Assembly (NCBI GenBank): GCA_015061565.1
Contig: SUWI01000010.1
Span: 1 to 50,687, forward strand
DNA: 50,687 bases
Direction of reading: 5' to 3'
Origin: Lentisphaerota bacterium
GTDB taxonomy: Bacteria; Verrucomicrobiota; Lentisphaeria; Victivallales; UBA1829
How positions within the stretch are numbered: the stretch's first letter is position 1; the number at the start of each line of letters is the position of its first letter. Shown here piece by piece: positions 41,843-50,676 of the stretch. The notes beneath the pieces are model-generated. The model had not been told where the DNA came from, ran no database searches, and was given only the letters and a program-made list of their open reading frames with translations. The position numbers and the translations under genes were made by a program.

Positions 41843-42607
41843 ATGCTGAATCTTACGGAATTGCATAAGCTGGACGGAATGGTGCTGACCGCGCATCGGG
41901 GAGCTTCGTTCGACGATGCGGAAAACACGCTGGCTGCGTTCGACCGCGCGGTCCAAAACGGAGCCCATTTCATCGAATTCGATCTGCGCATGAGTGCCGA
42001 CGGCGTGCCGGTGGTGCTGCATGACAAAACGATCGACCGGACTTCGAACGGGACCGGCCGGCCGGAAGACCATCCGCTGGCGGAGCTGAAAAAACTGAAT
42101 TTTTCCTGGTTCCATCACGGCGAACGTCATGCGGAACCGCTGTATGAACACCTGGAGATCCCGACTTTCGAGGACGTGCTGAAACAATTCCGCGGGAAAG
42201 CCTGCATGAATATCCAGGTCTATGCCGATCCGGCCGGTCTGAAGGAGATCTGCCGTCTGTACCTTGATTACGGCATGACCGATCAGGGTTACCTGACGAT
42301 CGCGGCCGATGAGGTCGCCGCGCAGGTGCGCGAATATTCCAAAGAGATCGAAATCTGTCTCACACCCGGCTGGAATGACCGTGCGAAACCGGAAAATCTG
42401 CGCAAATGCGCGGATTTCGGCTGCCGGTTCGTGCAGCCGGTCCGGCCGACGGTCACGGAAGAGACTTTCGCGCTCTGCCGCGAGCTTGGATTGCGGGCCA
42501 ATGTGTTCTTTTCCGACGATCCGGAGGAAGCGAAAGGACTGCAGAAAATGGGTGCCGGGGGCGTGATGACCAACCGGATCCCGCTGCTGGCGGCAAGTTT
42601 CCGCTAA
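41843..42607 (+). CDS. glycerophosphodiester phosphodiesterase family protein
   Basis: 254 aa from ATG 41843, preceded by AAAGGA; the track start is 27 nt upstream without a ribosome site. GDPD TIM-barrel motifs: TAHRGASFDDAENTLAAF, HFIEFDLRMSADGVPVVLHDKTIDRTSNGTG, IPTFEDVL. Metal-binding Glu/Asp and the catalytic His pair (HRG, HD) are present. No signal peptide, so cytoplasmic. Cleaves glycerophosphodiesters from phospholipid turnover. Probably monocistronic; the epimerase gene has its own promoter. Confidence 0.92.
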   Translation: MLNLTELHKLDGMVLTAHRGASFDDAENTLAAFDRAVQNGAHFIEFDLRMSADGVPVVLHDKTIDRTSNGTGRPEDHPLAELKKLNFSWFHHGERHAEPLYEHLEIPTFEDVLKQFRGKACMNIQVYADPAGLKEICRLYLDYGMTDQGYLTIAADEVAAQVREYSKEIEICLTPGWNDRAKPENLRKCADFGCRFVQPVRPTVTEETFALCRELGLRANVFFSDDPEEAKGLQKMGAGGVMTNRIPLLAASFR

Positions 42608-42625
42608 AGTTTTTGCCCGCGGAGA

Positions 42626-42654
42626 TTGAAAAATCCGCTTTGCGCGTGTATGTT
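42626..42654 (+). promoter_or_regulatory. promoter of epimerase-gmk-coaC operon
   Basis: TTGAAA (42626-42631), 17 bp, TATGTT (42649-42654), 34 bp before the start codon. Confidence 0.5.
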
Positions 42655-42688
42655 TATATAAAATTCTGCACAAGGGAAAGGAACAGCT

Positions 42689-43669
42689 ATGAAATATCTG
42701 ATTACGGGTGGCGCCGGATTCATCGGCAGCCACCTGACCGAATCGCTGCTGGCGGATGGAAACAGCGTAACTGTGATCGATGATTTTTCCACCGGATCGC
42801 CGGAAAATCTTGCCGCTGTGAAAAACCATCCCGCCCTCACCGTGATCGAGGAGGATATTCTCAGCGGGCCGGGGCTGGCCAAAGCAGTGTCGGCGAGCGA
42901 CTGCGTGATCCATTTGGCGGCGGCCGTCGGTGTGGAACTGGTCGTGCATGATCCGGTGCGGACCCTGGTGACCAATGTGCACGGATCCGAACGTGTGCTG
43001 ACCTATGCCGCGGACGGGGGAAAGCGCTGCATCCTGGCCTCGACCAGCGAAGTATACGGCAAATCGACCAAGCCGAAATTCAAGGAAACGGACGATCTCT
43101 GCATCGGACCGTCCACGAATTCCCGCTGGTCCTATGCGTGCAGCAAGCTGCTGGATGAATTTTTCCTGATGGCGCTTTACCGCGACCGGAAACTGCCGGG
43201 GACGGTGGTGCGTTTCTTCAACACGGTCGGGCCGCGCCAGACGGGACGTTACGGGATGGTGCTGCCGCGTTTTGCCGCGGCCGCGCTCGAAAACCGTGCC
43301 CTGCCGGTTTACGGCACGGGAGAACAGACCCGGTGTTTCTGCCATGTGCGTGATGTGGTCCGGGCGCTCCGGCTGCTGATCGGACAGGAAAAATCGTATG
43401 GACATGTCTATAATATCGGCACGTCGCGCCGGATCTCGATCCGGGCGCTGGCCGAGCTGGTGATCGAACGGGCCCATTCCCGTTCGGGGATCGAGATCAT
43501 CCCCTATGAAAAAGCCTACGAACCGGGTTTCGAAGATATGCTGAACCGCGCGCCGGACTGCTCCGCGATCAAGGAATTATGCGGCTGGGAACCGGAAATC
43601 GAACTGGAACAGATAATTGACGACGTGATCGCTTTCCGGCGGTCGCAAGGCGCAAAGGAGAAAAAATGA
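42689..43669 (+). CDS. NAD-dependent nucleotide-sugar epimerase/dehydratase (extended SDR)
   Basis: 326 aa. Rossmann motif GGAGFIGSH (7-15), DDFSTG after strand 2 (NAD specificity), STSEVYG and YACSK (catalytic Tyr/Lys), PRQTGRYGMVLPRF, and VYGTGEQTRCFCHVRDVV. Pattern resembles UDP-glucuronate decarboxylase and UDP-glucose 4-epimerase relatives; exact substrate not assigned. Supplies a nucleotide sugar for surface glycan. First gene of a six-gene operon; stop overlaps the ADH start (ATGA). Confidence 0.9.
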   Translation: MKYLITGGAGFIGSHLTESLLADGNSVTVIDDFSTGSPENLAAVKNHPALTVIEEDILSGPGLAKAVSASDCVIHLAAAVGVELVVHDPVRTLVTNVHGSERVLTYAADGGKRCILASTSEVYGKSTKPKFKETDDLCIGPSTNSRWSYACSKLLDEFFLMALYRDRKLPGTVVRFFNTVGPRQTGRYGMVLPRFAAAALENRALPVYGTGEQTRCFCHVRDVVRALRLLIGQEKSYGHVYNIGTSRRISIRALAELVIERAHSRSGIEIIPYEKAYEPGFEDMLNRAPDCSAIKELCGWEPEIELEQIIDDVIAFRRSQGAKEKK

Positions 43670-44880
43670 CGAAACTTTCCGAAGCTGAATTCCGCTATGA
43701 AAGCATGCTGGATGAATATCCGGACACCGCGATCTGTTTCGGTCCGGGCGCTATCAAATCGCTGGGCGGATATCTGCTGGAAAAACAGGTGTCCAACACT
43801 TTGATCTTCGGCGGCGGGACCCGTTCCGGATCCTCGAACCGCGGCCTGGCGCTCGTGGTGGAGGAACTCTGCCGCGACGGTGTCCCCGCGATGGATTCGC
43901 AGGGCATTCCGCCCGAGCCCACGGTCGACGATGTGCGCAATATGTGCGAAATCATCAGAAAAGTCCAGCCGGATGAAGTAGTCGCGGTCGGCGGCGGGAG
44001 CGTCATGGATGCCGCCAAGGCCGCTTATCTGAGCGTGCAGACCGGACTGGATGTGCAGAAGCTTTTCGGGGTCAACCGTGCCTCGGAACAGTTTCCGGAC
44101 AAAGAGTTCAAACGCGTCATCTGCGTACCGACCACGGCGGGAACCGGCTCGGAAGCCACGCCTTACTCGAACATCGTCGACCATGACGCTGGCGTCAAAA
44201 AACTGATCATGGAAAAGGCGATCATCCCCCAGGTTTCGTTCGTCTATCCGAAATTCACGTTGACCATGCCGGAAAAACTGACGGTCACCACCGCGCTGGA
44301 CGCATTGGTCCACTGTGTGGAAAGCGTGCTCAATTACAAGGCGGAAAATGCGCATCCGAATTCGGTGAACTGGGGGCTGCAGGGGATCCGTCTGATCGCC
44401 GCGGGTCTGCCGGAAGTCGTGAAAGATCAAACGCATGAACTCGGCCGCACGTTCCTTTCTGCGGCTGCCGTGCTGGGCGGCATGTGCATCAGGAACCGAC
44501 CGACCTCGCTGCCGCATCTGTGCAGTTTCTCGTTCTACGGCAAAGTGTCGCACGGCGATGCGGTTGCCGCGCTGCTGCCGCCGTTCTGGAAATATTATCT
44601 GGATGAACCGGCCGTGCGCGAGGTCACCATGAAGATGGCGGGGATCTTCGGCTCCGCGCCGGAAAAAACACCGGAAGAAGTCGTCCGCAACGCCGCCAAA
44701 TTCATTGCGGACTGCAAGGGCCCGGCCTGCCTGGCCGATCTCGGCTGCGACAAATCCATCATCGCCAAAGCCGCGCAGGATGCCGTGCTCAATCCGATGA
44801 AACTGCAGAGCTGTCCCCGTCCGGTAAGTCCGGACACCGCAGCGGAGATCATTTCCGGGATCCTCGAAAAAGCCTGGTGA
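43666..44880 (+). CDS. iron-containing (type III) alcohol dehydrogenase family protein
   Basis: 404 aa. GGGTRSGS and VGGGSVMDAAKAA (NAD(P) binding), PTTAGTGSEAT, and metal-ligand regions ALDALVHCVES, LPHLCSFSF and SHGDAVA. Likely reduces or oxidises a small aldehyde/alcohol; could be a lactaldehyde or glycerol-type dehydrogenase, not determined. GGAGAAAAAATG provides the start. Followed after 4 bp by glycerate kinase, suggesting linked C3 metabolism. Confidence 0.9.
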   Translation: MTKLSEAEFRYESMLDEYPDTAICFGPGAIKSLGGYLLEKQVSNTLIFGGGTRSGSSNRGLALVVEELCRDGVPAMDSQGIPPEPTVDDVRNMCEIIRKVQPDEVVAVGGGSVMDAAKAAYLSVQTGLDVQKLFGVNRASEQFPDKEFKRVICVPTTAGTGSEATPYSNIVDHDAGVKKLIMEKAIIPQVSFVYPKFTLTMPEKLTVTTALDALVHCVESVLNYKAENAHPNSVNWGLQGIRLIAAGLPEVVKDQTHELGRTFLSAAAVLGGMCIRNRPTSLPHLCSFSFYGKVSHGDAVAALLPPFWKYYLDEPAVREVTMKMAGIFGSAPEKTPEEVVRNAAKFIADCKGPACLADLGCDKSIIAKAAQDAVLNPMKLQSCPRPVSPDTAAEIISGILEKAW

Positions 44881-44884
44881 CGTC

Positions 44885-46027
44885 ATGAAGATCATCATCG
44901 CGCCGGATAAATACAAAGGCAACATGACCAGTCCGGAACTCTGCGGGATCATCCGGGATGAATTTCTGGCCGAAATGCCCGATGCGGAGATCATCTGCAT
45001 CCCGCTGGCGGACGGCGGCGACGGCACCACCGAAGCACTGACTGCCGCGCATCACGGCGAGATCCGCACCGTCACGGTCAGCGGTCCGCTGGGAAAGCCG
45101 GCCGCCGCCCGGCTCGGGATCTATGATGCAGGAAAAGCCGCTGTCCTGGAAATGGCCACGGCCAGCGGTCTGGCTCTGCTGAAAAATGAAACTCTGCAGC
45201 CGCTGCGCGCCGATACGTTCGGCACGGGCGAACTGATCAAAGCCGCTTTGGATGCCGGAGCGCAATCGCTCACGGTCGGCATCGGCGGCAGCGCCACCAC
45301 GGACGGCGGAACGGGCATGGCCCGTGCGCTGGGCTATCGTTTTCTGGATGGGGCGGGCAATGAACTGCCGCCGGGTCCGGAAGCGCTGAACCGGCTGGAT
45401 AAAATCGATATATCCGCGGTCGATCCGCGGCTGTTCGGAGCGAAGATCAAAGTTGCTTGCGATGTCACCAATCCGCTGCTCGGCGCCAACGGGACTGTGG
45501 CGGTATACGGGCCGCAGAAAGGCGTCACGCCGGCGACCGCACCTGTGCTGGAGTCCGCGCTGACGCGTCTGTCGCAAGTATGGAAAAAACAGGGAATGCT
45601 GGATTCCGTGGAACAGCCCGGCGACGGCGCGGCAGGAGGACTGGGTGCCGGACTGCGCGCGTTCTGCCATGCCGAACTGGTCTCCGGAGCCAAACTCGTG
45701 ATGGAAGCCGCCGAATTGGAAAAACATCTTTCCGGCGCCGATCTGCTGATCACCGGCGAAGGCTGCACGGACAGTCAGACCGATGCGGGCAAGCTGTGCG
45801 GTGAAGTTGCCGCGGCGGCCCATCGGCATGGTGTTCCGGTGCTGCTGCTTTCGGGTGCGCTGAAAGGCGATCCGGCCGGTTTCAGCCGGGTATTCGATTA
45901 TGCGTTCAGCACCTCGACCGGAGCTCACGCGAACCTCGCCGAAGCGATAAAGGCGGGCCGGCGCGATTTGATTTTCACCGCGCGCAATCTGGCACGGATC
46001 TTCAAAAGGGGAGTCTGCGGAAAATGA
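44885..46027 (+). CDS. glycerate 2-kinase (GlxK/GarK type)
   Basis: 380 aa. Phosphorylates D-glycerate, giving a route into glycolysis. Family signatures: IIIAPDKYKGNMTS near the N-terminus, LADGGDGTTEAL, VGIGGSATTDGGTGMARALG, and LLITGEGCTDSQT. Full length for the family. Its stop overlaps the gmk start (ATGA), so it is coupled to it. Confidence 0.93.
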   Translation: MKIIIAPDKYKGNMTSPELCGIIRDEFLAEMPDAEIICIPLADGGDGTTEALTAAHHGEIRTVTVSGPLGKPAAARLGIYDAGKAAVLEMATASGLALLKNETLQPLRADTFGTGELIKAALDAGAQSLTVGIGGSATTDGGTGMARALGYRFLDGAGNELPPGPEALNRLDKIDISAVDPRLFGAKIKVACDVTNPLLGANGTVAVYGPQKGVTPATAPVLESALTRLSQVWKKQGMLDSVEQPGDGAAGGLGAGLRAFCHAELVSGAKLVMEAAELEKHLSGADLLITGEGCTDSQTDAGKLCGEVAAAAHRHGVPVLLLSGALKGDPAGFSRVFDYAFSTSTGAHANLAEAIKAGRRDLIFTARNLARIFKRGVCGK

Positions 46028-46653
46028 ATGAGAAACGCTATGGGATGATCCTGATCGTATCGGGTCCGAGCGGTTCGGGCAAATCCACCTTGTGCAATGC
46101 CATGTTCAAGGAATTTACGGGACTGGAGTTTTCGGTGTCCTGCACGACGCGGGCTCCGCGCGGCGGAGAACGCGACGGCGTCGAATACCATTTTCTTTCC
46201 CGCGAACAGTTCGAGAAACATATCCGGCAGGATGATTTCCTGGAATATGCGAATGTGCACGGGAACTTTTACGGCACGCTGAAATCCGAGGTGTATGACC
46301 GGACGGAACGCGGGACCGATGTGCTGCTGGACATTGATGTGCAGGGTGCGTTGTCGATCAGGAAACGTTTTGCCGCCGATCCGGTATTCGGTCCGCGTCT
46401 GGAGTCGGTGTTCATCGCGCCGCCGAGTTATACCGAACTCGAACGGCGGCTGCGCGGACGCGGCACCGATGCGGAGGAATCCATCCTGAAACGGCTCGCC
46501 AATTCCAAGCATGAGATGACGTTCTGGCGGGAATATCAGTATGTGATCGTCAACGGCGAGCTGACCGAAGCGCAGCAGGCGTTTTCGCATCTCATCCATT
46601 CGTTACGAACCAAAAGTGCAAGATACAAGGAGGCACCGTTCCATGAAGCCTGA
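46024..46653 (+). CDS. gmk: guanylate kinase Gmk
   Basis: 209 aa. P-loop SGPSGSGKSTL, GMP-binding SCTTRAPRGGERDGVEYHFLS, DVLLDIDVQGALSIRK, and lid region RLRGRGTDAEESILKRLANSKHE. Converts GMP to GDP. It overlaps coaC by 11 bp. In many genomes rpoZ lies between gmk and coaBC; it is missing here. Confidence 0.96.
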   Translation: MNEKRYGMILIVSGPSGSGKSTLCNAMFKEFTGLEFSVSCTTRAPRGGERDGVEYHFLSREQFEKHIRQDDFLEYANVHGNFYGTLKSEVYDRTERGTDVLLDIDVQGALSIRKRFAADPVFGPRLESVFIAPPSYTELERRLRGRGTDAEESILKRLANSKHEMTFWREYQYVIVNGELTEAQQAFSHLIHSLRTKSARYKEAPFHEA

Positions 46654-47194
46654 AAAAAAGAAAATCATCCTCGGAGTCACCGGCGGGATCGCCGCATACA
46701 AAAGTGCCGACCTGTGCAGCAAGCTGACGGGCGCCGGTTTCGATGTGCATGTGATCATGACCGCGAGCGCGCAGCAGCTGATCACGCAGCGGTGTTTCCT
46801 GACGCTATCGCGCAATCCGGTGATCTGCAGTCTGTGGGACGTGCCCGACTGGAAGCCGGAACATATCGAACTTTCCGAATCCGCCGACCTGTGCGTGGTC
46901 GCGCCGTGCACCGCCAATTTCATCGGCAAATACACGCACGGGATCGCGGACGATGCCCTGACCACGACCGCCCTGGCGTTCACCGGCACGATGCTGCTGG
47001 CGCCCGCCATGAACTGCCGGATGTGGAGATCGCCCGCGGTGCAGGACAACTGCGCGATCCTCCGGAAACGCGGCGTGCAGTTCATCGGTCCGGAAAAGGG
47101 ACGGCTGGCCTGCGGCGACGAAGATGTCGGCCGGATGTCCGAAGTCCCGCAGATCGTCGAAAAGATCCAGCAGCTTCTGGCCGGAAAAAAGTAA
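46643..47194 (+). CDS. coaC: phosphopantothenoylcysteine decarboxylase (CoaC domain only)
   Basis: 183 aa from ATG 46643, preceded by AAGGAGG; the track start is 27 nt upstream. Flavoprotein motifs: LGVTGGIAAYKSADL, EHIELSESADLCVVAPCTANFIGKYTHGIADDALTTTALA (with the catalytic His) and APAMNCRMW. Decarboxylates 4'-phospho-N-pantothenoylcysteine in coenzyme A synthesis. In most bacteria this is the N-terminal half of a CoaBC bifunctional enzyme; here the CoaB half is absent. Confidence 0.92.
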   Translation: MKPEKKKIILGVTGGIAAYKSADLCSKLTGAGFDVHVIMTASAQQLITQRCFLTLSRNPVICSLWDVPDWKPEHIELSESADLCVVAPCTANFIGKYTHGIADDALTTTALAFTGTMLLAPAMNCRMWRSPAVQDNCAILRKRGVQFIGPEKGRLACGDEDVGRMSEVPQIVEKIQQLLAGKK

Positions 47195-47195
47195 G

Positions 47196-48989
47196 ATGCG
47201 GCTGACCCTGCTGCTTTCCTGTCTGCTGTCCGGACTGCTGGCCCTGACCGCCTGCGGTCCGGAGTCGGAAAACCGCGGAGCGCGCATTCTCCGGATCTCG
47301 CCGGGCAAGAAAATCGCCACGCTCGATCCCGCGCTCGCGGCGGATACGCCCAGCCAGTACATGATCGCGGCGTTTTACGATACGCTGCTGCAGTATTCCT
47401 ATACGAAACGGCCGTATGTGCTGGAACCTTCGATGCTGGAGTCCATGCCGGTGCTGGCCGCCGACCGGAAGACCTACCGCTGCACGCTCCGGAAAGACCT
47501 GCTGTTCCAGCCGGCGCCCTGTTTCCCCGACCGCGATTCGCGCCGGGTCACTTCCGACGACATGATCTTTTCGATCCTGCGGCTGGCCGACCCGCGGGTC
47601 CGGTCCACCGGCTACTGGCTGGTGCGCGGCCGCATCAAAGGCATAGAACAGTTCCGCGAGCGTGCCGCGCAAGCGCCGAAAGACGATCTTGCGGTTTATG
47701 ATGCCGCCTGCGCCGGACTGCGGAAAATCGATGACCGGACCTTTGAGATCGAACTCAATCAGCCCGATCCGCGGTTCCTTTATGCGCTGGCCATGCCCTA
47801 TTTTTCCGCCGTGTCCAGAAAAGCGGTCCGCCATTACGGAGCCGACTTTGCCGACCATCCCGCGGGCAGCGGTCCGTTCGTCCTGACCGAATGGTCCAAG
47901 GATTACATCATCCGCGCGAAACGCTATGCGGATTACCGGGAAGAATATTTTGACGGGGCCGCCGATCCCGGCGACCGCCGGAAACGTCTGCCGCTGCTCG
48001 ACGGCATGGACTGCTATCTGGTGAAACAGCCGCTGGCCTCGTGGCTGATGTTCCTGCAGGGAGAATTGGATTACTGTGCGCTGGACGGGGAGAATTTCGA
48101 TGCGGTAGTCGATCAGCGGAATCAGCTGTCCCCGGCGCTGCGGCAACGGCAAATCAGCCTGTTCGCCGCGCCGGAATTCCAGATCAATTACATCGGATTC
48201 CATTTTGCCGATCCGCTGCTGGGAAAAAACCTTGCGCTCCGGCAGGCCATTTCGCTGGCGTTCGATAAGGAGCTCCGGCGCAGGATCAGCAACGGCAGGC
48301 TGCGTCCGGTATACGGCCCGCTGCCGCCCGGAACTGACGGTTACGAGGCGGATTTCCGCGGCGAATTCGGGGTCAAGGACCTGGCCAAAGCCAGAAAGCT
48401 GATGGCGAAGGCGGGATTCCGGGACGGCATCGATCCGGCGACGGGCCGGCCGCTGGAGATCACTTTCGACCAGGCCGGCAGCGATACCTTTTACCGTCAG
48501 ACCGCCGAACTGCTGGCGGCCGACCTGAAACAGATCGGCATTGTGCTGAAACCCGAGTTCAGCAACCGGTCCCGTTTCTTCCAGAAGCTCGCCAGCGGCC
48601 AGGCGCAGCTGTTCCGGCTGTCCTGGACCGGCGATTATCCCGATGCGGAAAATTTCTTCCAGCTGTTTTACGGTCCGAATGCGGGGACCTGCAACCGGGT
48701 CTTTTTCCGCAATGAAGAATTCGACCGCATGTATGAGGCGATCCGGCTGATGGAACCGTCCAAAGAACGGACCGAACGCTATAAGGCCATGAGCCGCAAG
48801 ATCACCTCACTGTGTCCGTGGATCTTCGAAACGCAGCCGGTCGCTTATCTGCTGACGCACTGCTGGATGAACAATTATCAGCCGCATGATTTCGGATTCA
48901 ACCGCTGGAAATACCTGACGGTGAAACCGGAACAGCGCCGGCAGGTGAAAAAATCCTTCACGCCGCTGAGCATGAAGGATATGAGGTAA
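47196..48989 (+). CDS. family 5 (oligopeptide-type) solute-binding lipoprotein
   Basis: 597 aa from ATG 47196, the track start being inside coaC. Lipobox LLALTAC gives a lipid anchor. The rest fits the DppA/OppA class: LDPALAADTPSQYMIAAFYDTLLQY, LRKDLLFQ, DLAKARKLMAKAGF, ETQPVAYLLTHCW. Binds peptides or another solute for an ABC importer, but no permease or ATPase gene is in the window. One bp after coaC; last gene of the operon. Confidence 0.88.
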   Translation: MRLTLLLSCLLSGLLALTACGPESENRGARILRISPGKKIATLDPALAADTPSQYMIAAFYDTLLQYSYTKRPYVLEPSMLESMPVLAADRKTYRCTLRKDLLFQPAPCFPDRDSRRVTSDDMIFSILRLADPRVRSTGYWLVRGRIKGIEQFRERAAQAPKDDLAVYDAACAGLRKIDDRTFEIELNQPDPRFLYALAMPYFSAVSRKAVRHYGADFADHPAGSGPFVLTEWSKDYIIRAKRYADYREEYFDGAADPGDRRKRLPLLDGMDCYLVKQPLASWLMFLQGELDYCALDGENFDAVVDQRNQLSPALRQRQISLFAAPEFQINYIGFHFADPLLGKNLALRQAISLAFDKELRRRISNGRLRPVYGPLPPGTDGYEADFRGEFGVKDLAKARKLMAKAGFRDGIDPATGRPLEITFDQAGSDTFYRQTAELLAADLKQIGIVLKPEFSNRSRFFQKLASGQAQLFRLSWTGDYPDAENFFQLFYGPNAGTCNRVFFRNEEFDRMYEAIRLMEPSKERTERYKAMSRKITSLCPWIFETQPVAYLLTHCWMNNYQPHDFGFNRWKYLTVKPEQRRQVKKSFTPLSMKDMR

Positions 48990-49008
48990 AAATACCGAAG
49001 ATCGGATT

Positions 49009-50472
49009 TCAGTCGACAATACCTGCGACTTCATCTTCCTTGCGTTTGGTGACACCCTGATAAAGCACCAGACCGGTCGTGAACGCGGTCAGGTTGCCGG
49101 CGAGCGAATACGCCAGCTGCAGATCAAGGCCGAATCCCCAGGGCAGTTTATGCACGGGCGACGTCCAGAGGATGAAGGAAGTCACCACGAACATCATGAA
49201 AGCGCCGGGGAGCAGGGCGATCAGGAAATTTTTCTTCCGGCGCATCAGCCAGACAGTCACGGTAAACAGGGTGAACACCGCGAGCACCTGGTTGCCCCAG
49301 GCGAAGTAATTCCAGAGCCATTGGAAGCTTTGCTTATCGGAGTTGGACCACCAGAGCAGACCGGAGACCAGGATGATCAGGGGCAGGGTCAGCAGGAAAC
49401 GGTTGCGGAGGGAGACCTGCGAAAAGGAAAAGCGCTCCGCCAGACTCAGCCGCAGACTGCGCAGCGCCGTGTCGCCGGAGGTGATCGCCAGAATAATCAC
49501 CGCAGCAATGGTGACCGGACCCATCCAGGAACCCAGAAAATACGTGGTGATCTTGCTGAGCGTGGCATTTGCATTCGGCCCCATGAAGGTGGGGAACTTG
49601 TTGTAGATCACCATGGCGCCTGCCGCCCAGATCATGGCGATGATCCCTTCCACGATCATCATGCCGTAAAAGTTCGCCCGCCCGTCCCGTTCGGAAGCCA
49701 TAGTCCGGGCGATGATCGGCGACTGCGTGGCATGGAATCCGGACAGGATCCCGCAGGCGATCGTGACAAACAGCACCGGCACGATCGGCTGATGCGTCTT
49801 GCCCAGTTTGAAATTTTTGGTTTCCGTCAGCAGTTCCGGCTGGTTCCAGACATTGTAAAGGAGACTCACGAACAGCGCCAGGCTGCCGACGAGCAGCAGC
49901 GCGCCGAAAACCGGATAGATTTTGCCGATGATCTTGTCCACCGGAAACAGCGTGGCGCAGATATAATAAATGAAAATGATCCCGACCGCCGGCCAGAACA
50001 GCGGGGCATCCGGTTTCATCACCGCGATCAGGCCCGCCGGAACATTCACAAACACCGCCACAACCAGCAGCAGAATGACCGTTACGAAGAGCCCGAATAT
50101 TTTGGCCGTGACTTTTCCGAGGGAGTCCTCCACCAGTTTCGGCAGATTGGCCCCGTTGTGACGGATCGACATCATGCCCGCCGTGAAATCGTGCACGGCT
50201 CCCCCGACGATATTGCCGATCGGGATAATGATGAACACGATATCCCCGAACATGACTCCGAGGATGACGCCGATCACCGGTCCGATGCCGGCGATGTTCA
50301 GCAGCTGGATCAGCATGTTTTTCCAATTGGGCAGCACGACATAATCGACGCCGTCCGGATGCAGTTTTGCGGGAGTCTGCCGGTCATCGGGACCGAGGAT
50401 CCTTTCCACCATACGGCCATAGATCACATACCCGCCGAGCAAGAGAGCGATACCGCCGAGAAACCACCACAT
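49009..50472 (-). CDS. cstA: CstA-family carbon starvation (peptide/pyruvate) transporter
   Basis: 487 aa, the short form of the family. Many hydrophobic segments; signatures IGPVIGVILGVMFGDIVFIIIPIGNIVGGAVHDFTAGMMSIRHNG and GFHATQSPIIARTMASERDGR, and SGDTALRSLRLSLAERF. Family members import peptides or pyruvate. The start is the ATG at 50472, with an AGGAG 11 nt upstream. Own promoter. Converges with the solute-binding gene. Confidence 0.94.
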   Translation of the reverse strand: MWWFLGGIALLLGGYVIYGRMVERILGPDDRQTPAKLHPDGVDYVVLPNWKNMLIQLLNIAGIGPVIGVILGVMFGDIVFIIIPIGNIVGGAVHDFTAGMMSIRHNGANLPKLVEDSLGKVTAKIFGLFVTVILLLVVAVFVNVPAGLIAVMKPDAPLFWPAVGIIFIYYICATLFPVDKIIGKIYPVFGALLLVGSLALFVSLLYNVWNQPELLTETKNFKLGKTHQPIVPVLFVTIACGILSGFHATQSPIIARTMASERDGRANFYGMMIVEGIIAMIWAAGAMVIYNKFPTFMGPNANATLSKITTYFLGSWMGPVTIAAVIILAITSGDTALRSLRLSLAERFSFSQVSLRNRFLLTLPLIILVSGLLWWSNSDKQSFQWLWNYFAWGNQVLAVFTLFTVTVWLMRRKKNFLIALLPGAFMMFVVTSFILWTSPVHKLPWGFGLDLQLAYSLAGNLTAFTTGLVLYQGVTKRKEDEVAGIVD

Positions 50473-50525
50473 TTTTACATAAACTCCTGTTTTTGTATAA
50501 GTTGTTAATAATTAAAAACTGCCAT

Positions 50526-50553
50526 AATATAGCATAAAAAGATCAAAAATCAA
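50526..50553 (-). promoter_or_regulatory. cstA promoter
   Basis: On the minus strand, TTGATT (50553-50548), 16 bp, TATATT (50531-50526), about 54 bp before the start codon. Confidence 0.5.
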
Positions 50554-50594
50554 ACCGGAGAAACCGGATACGGAATTATTTTTCGAAATGCGCC

Positions 50595-50676
50595 TTGCCA
50601 AAGTAAACGCAACGGGTAGACAGGAAGTGATTGCGCTTAATTAGACAAAAGACAGGAGCTGCGTTTAATCTGGCAA
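50595..50676. repeat. three 17-bp terminal-repeat-like motifs (possible IS/MITE end)
   Basis: TTGCCAAAGTAAACGCA (50595-50611, +), TTGTCTAATTAAGCGCA (50648-50632, -) and TTGCCAGATTAAACGCA (50676-50660, -). Copies 1 and 3 differ at 3 of 17 positions. GACAGGA precedes copies 2 and 3. Multiple subterminal repeats of this form recall IS21-family ends, but no transposase gene is in the window. Confidence 0.5.
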
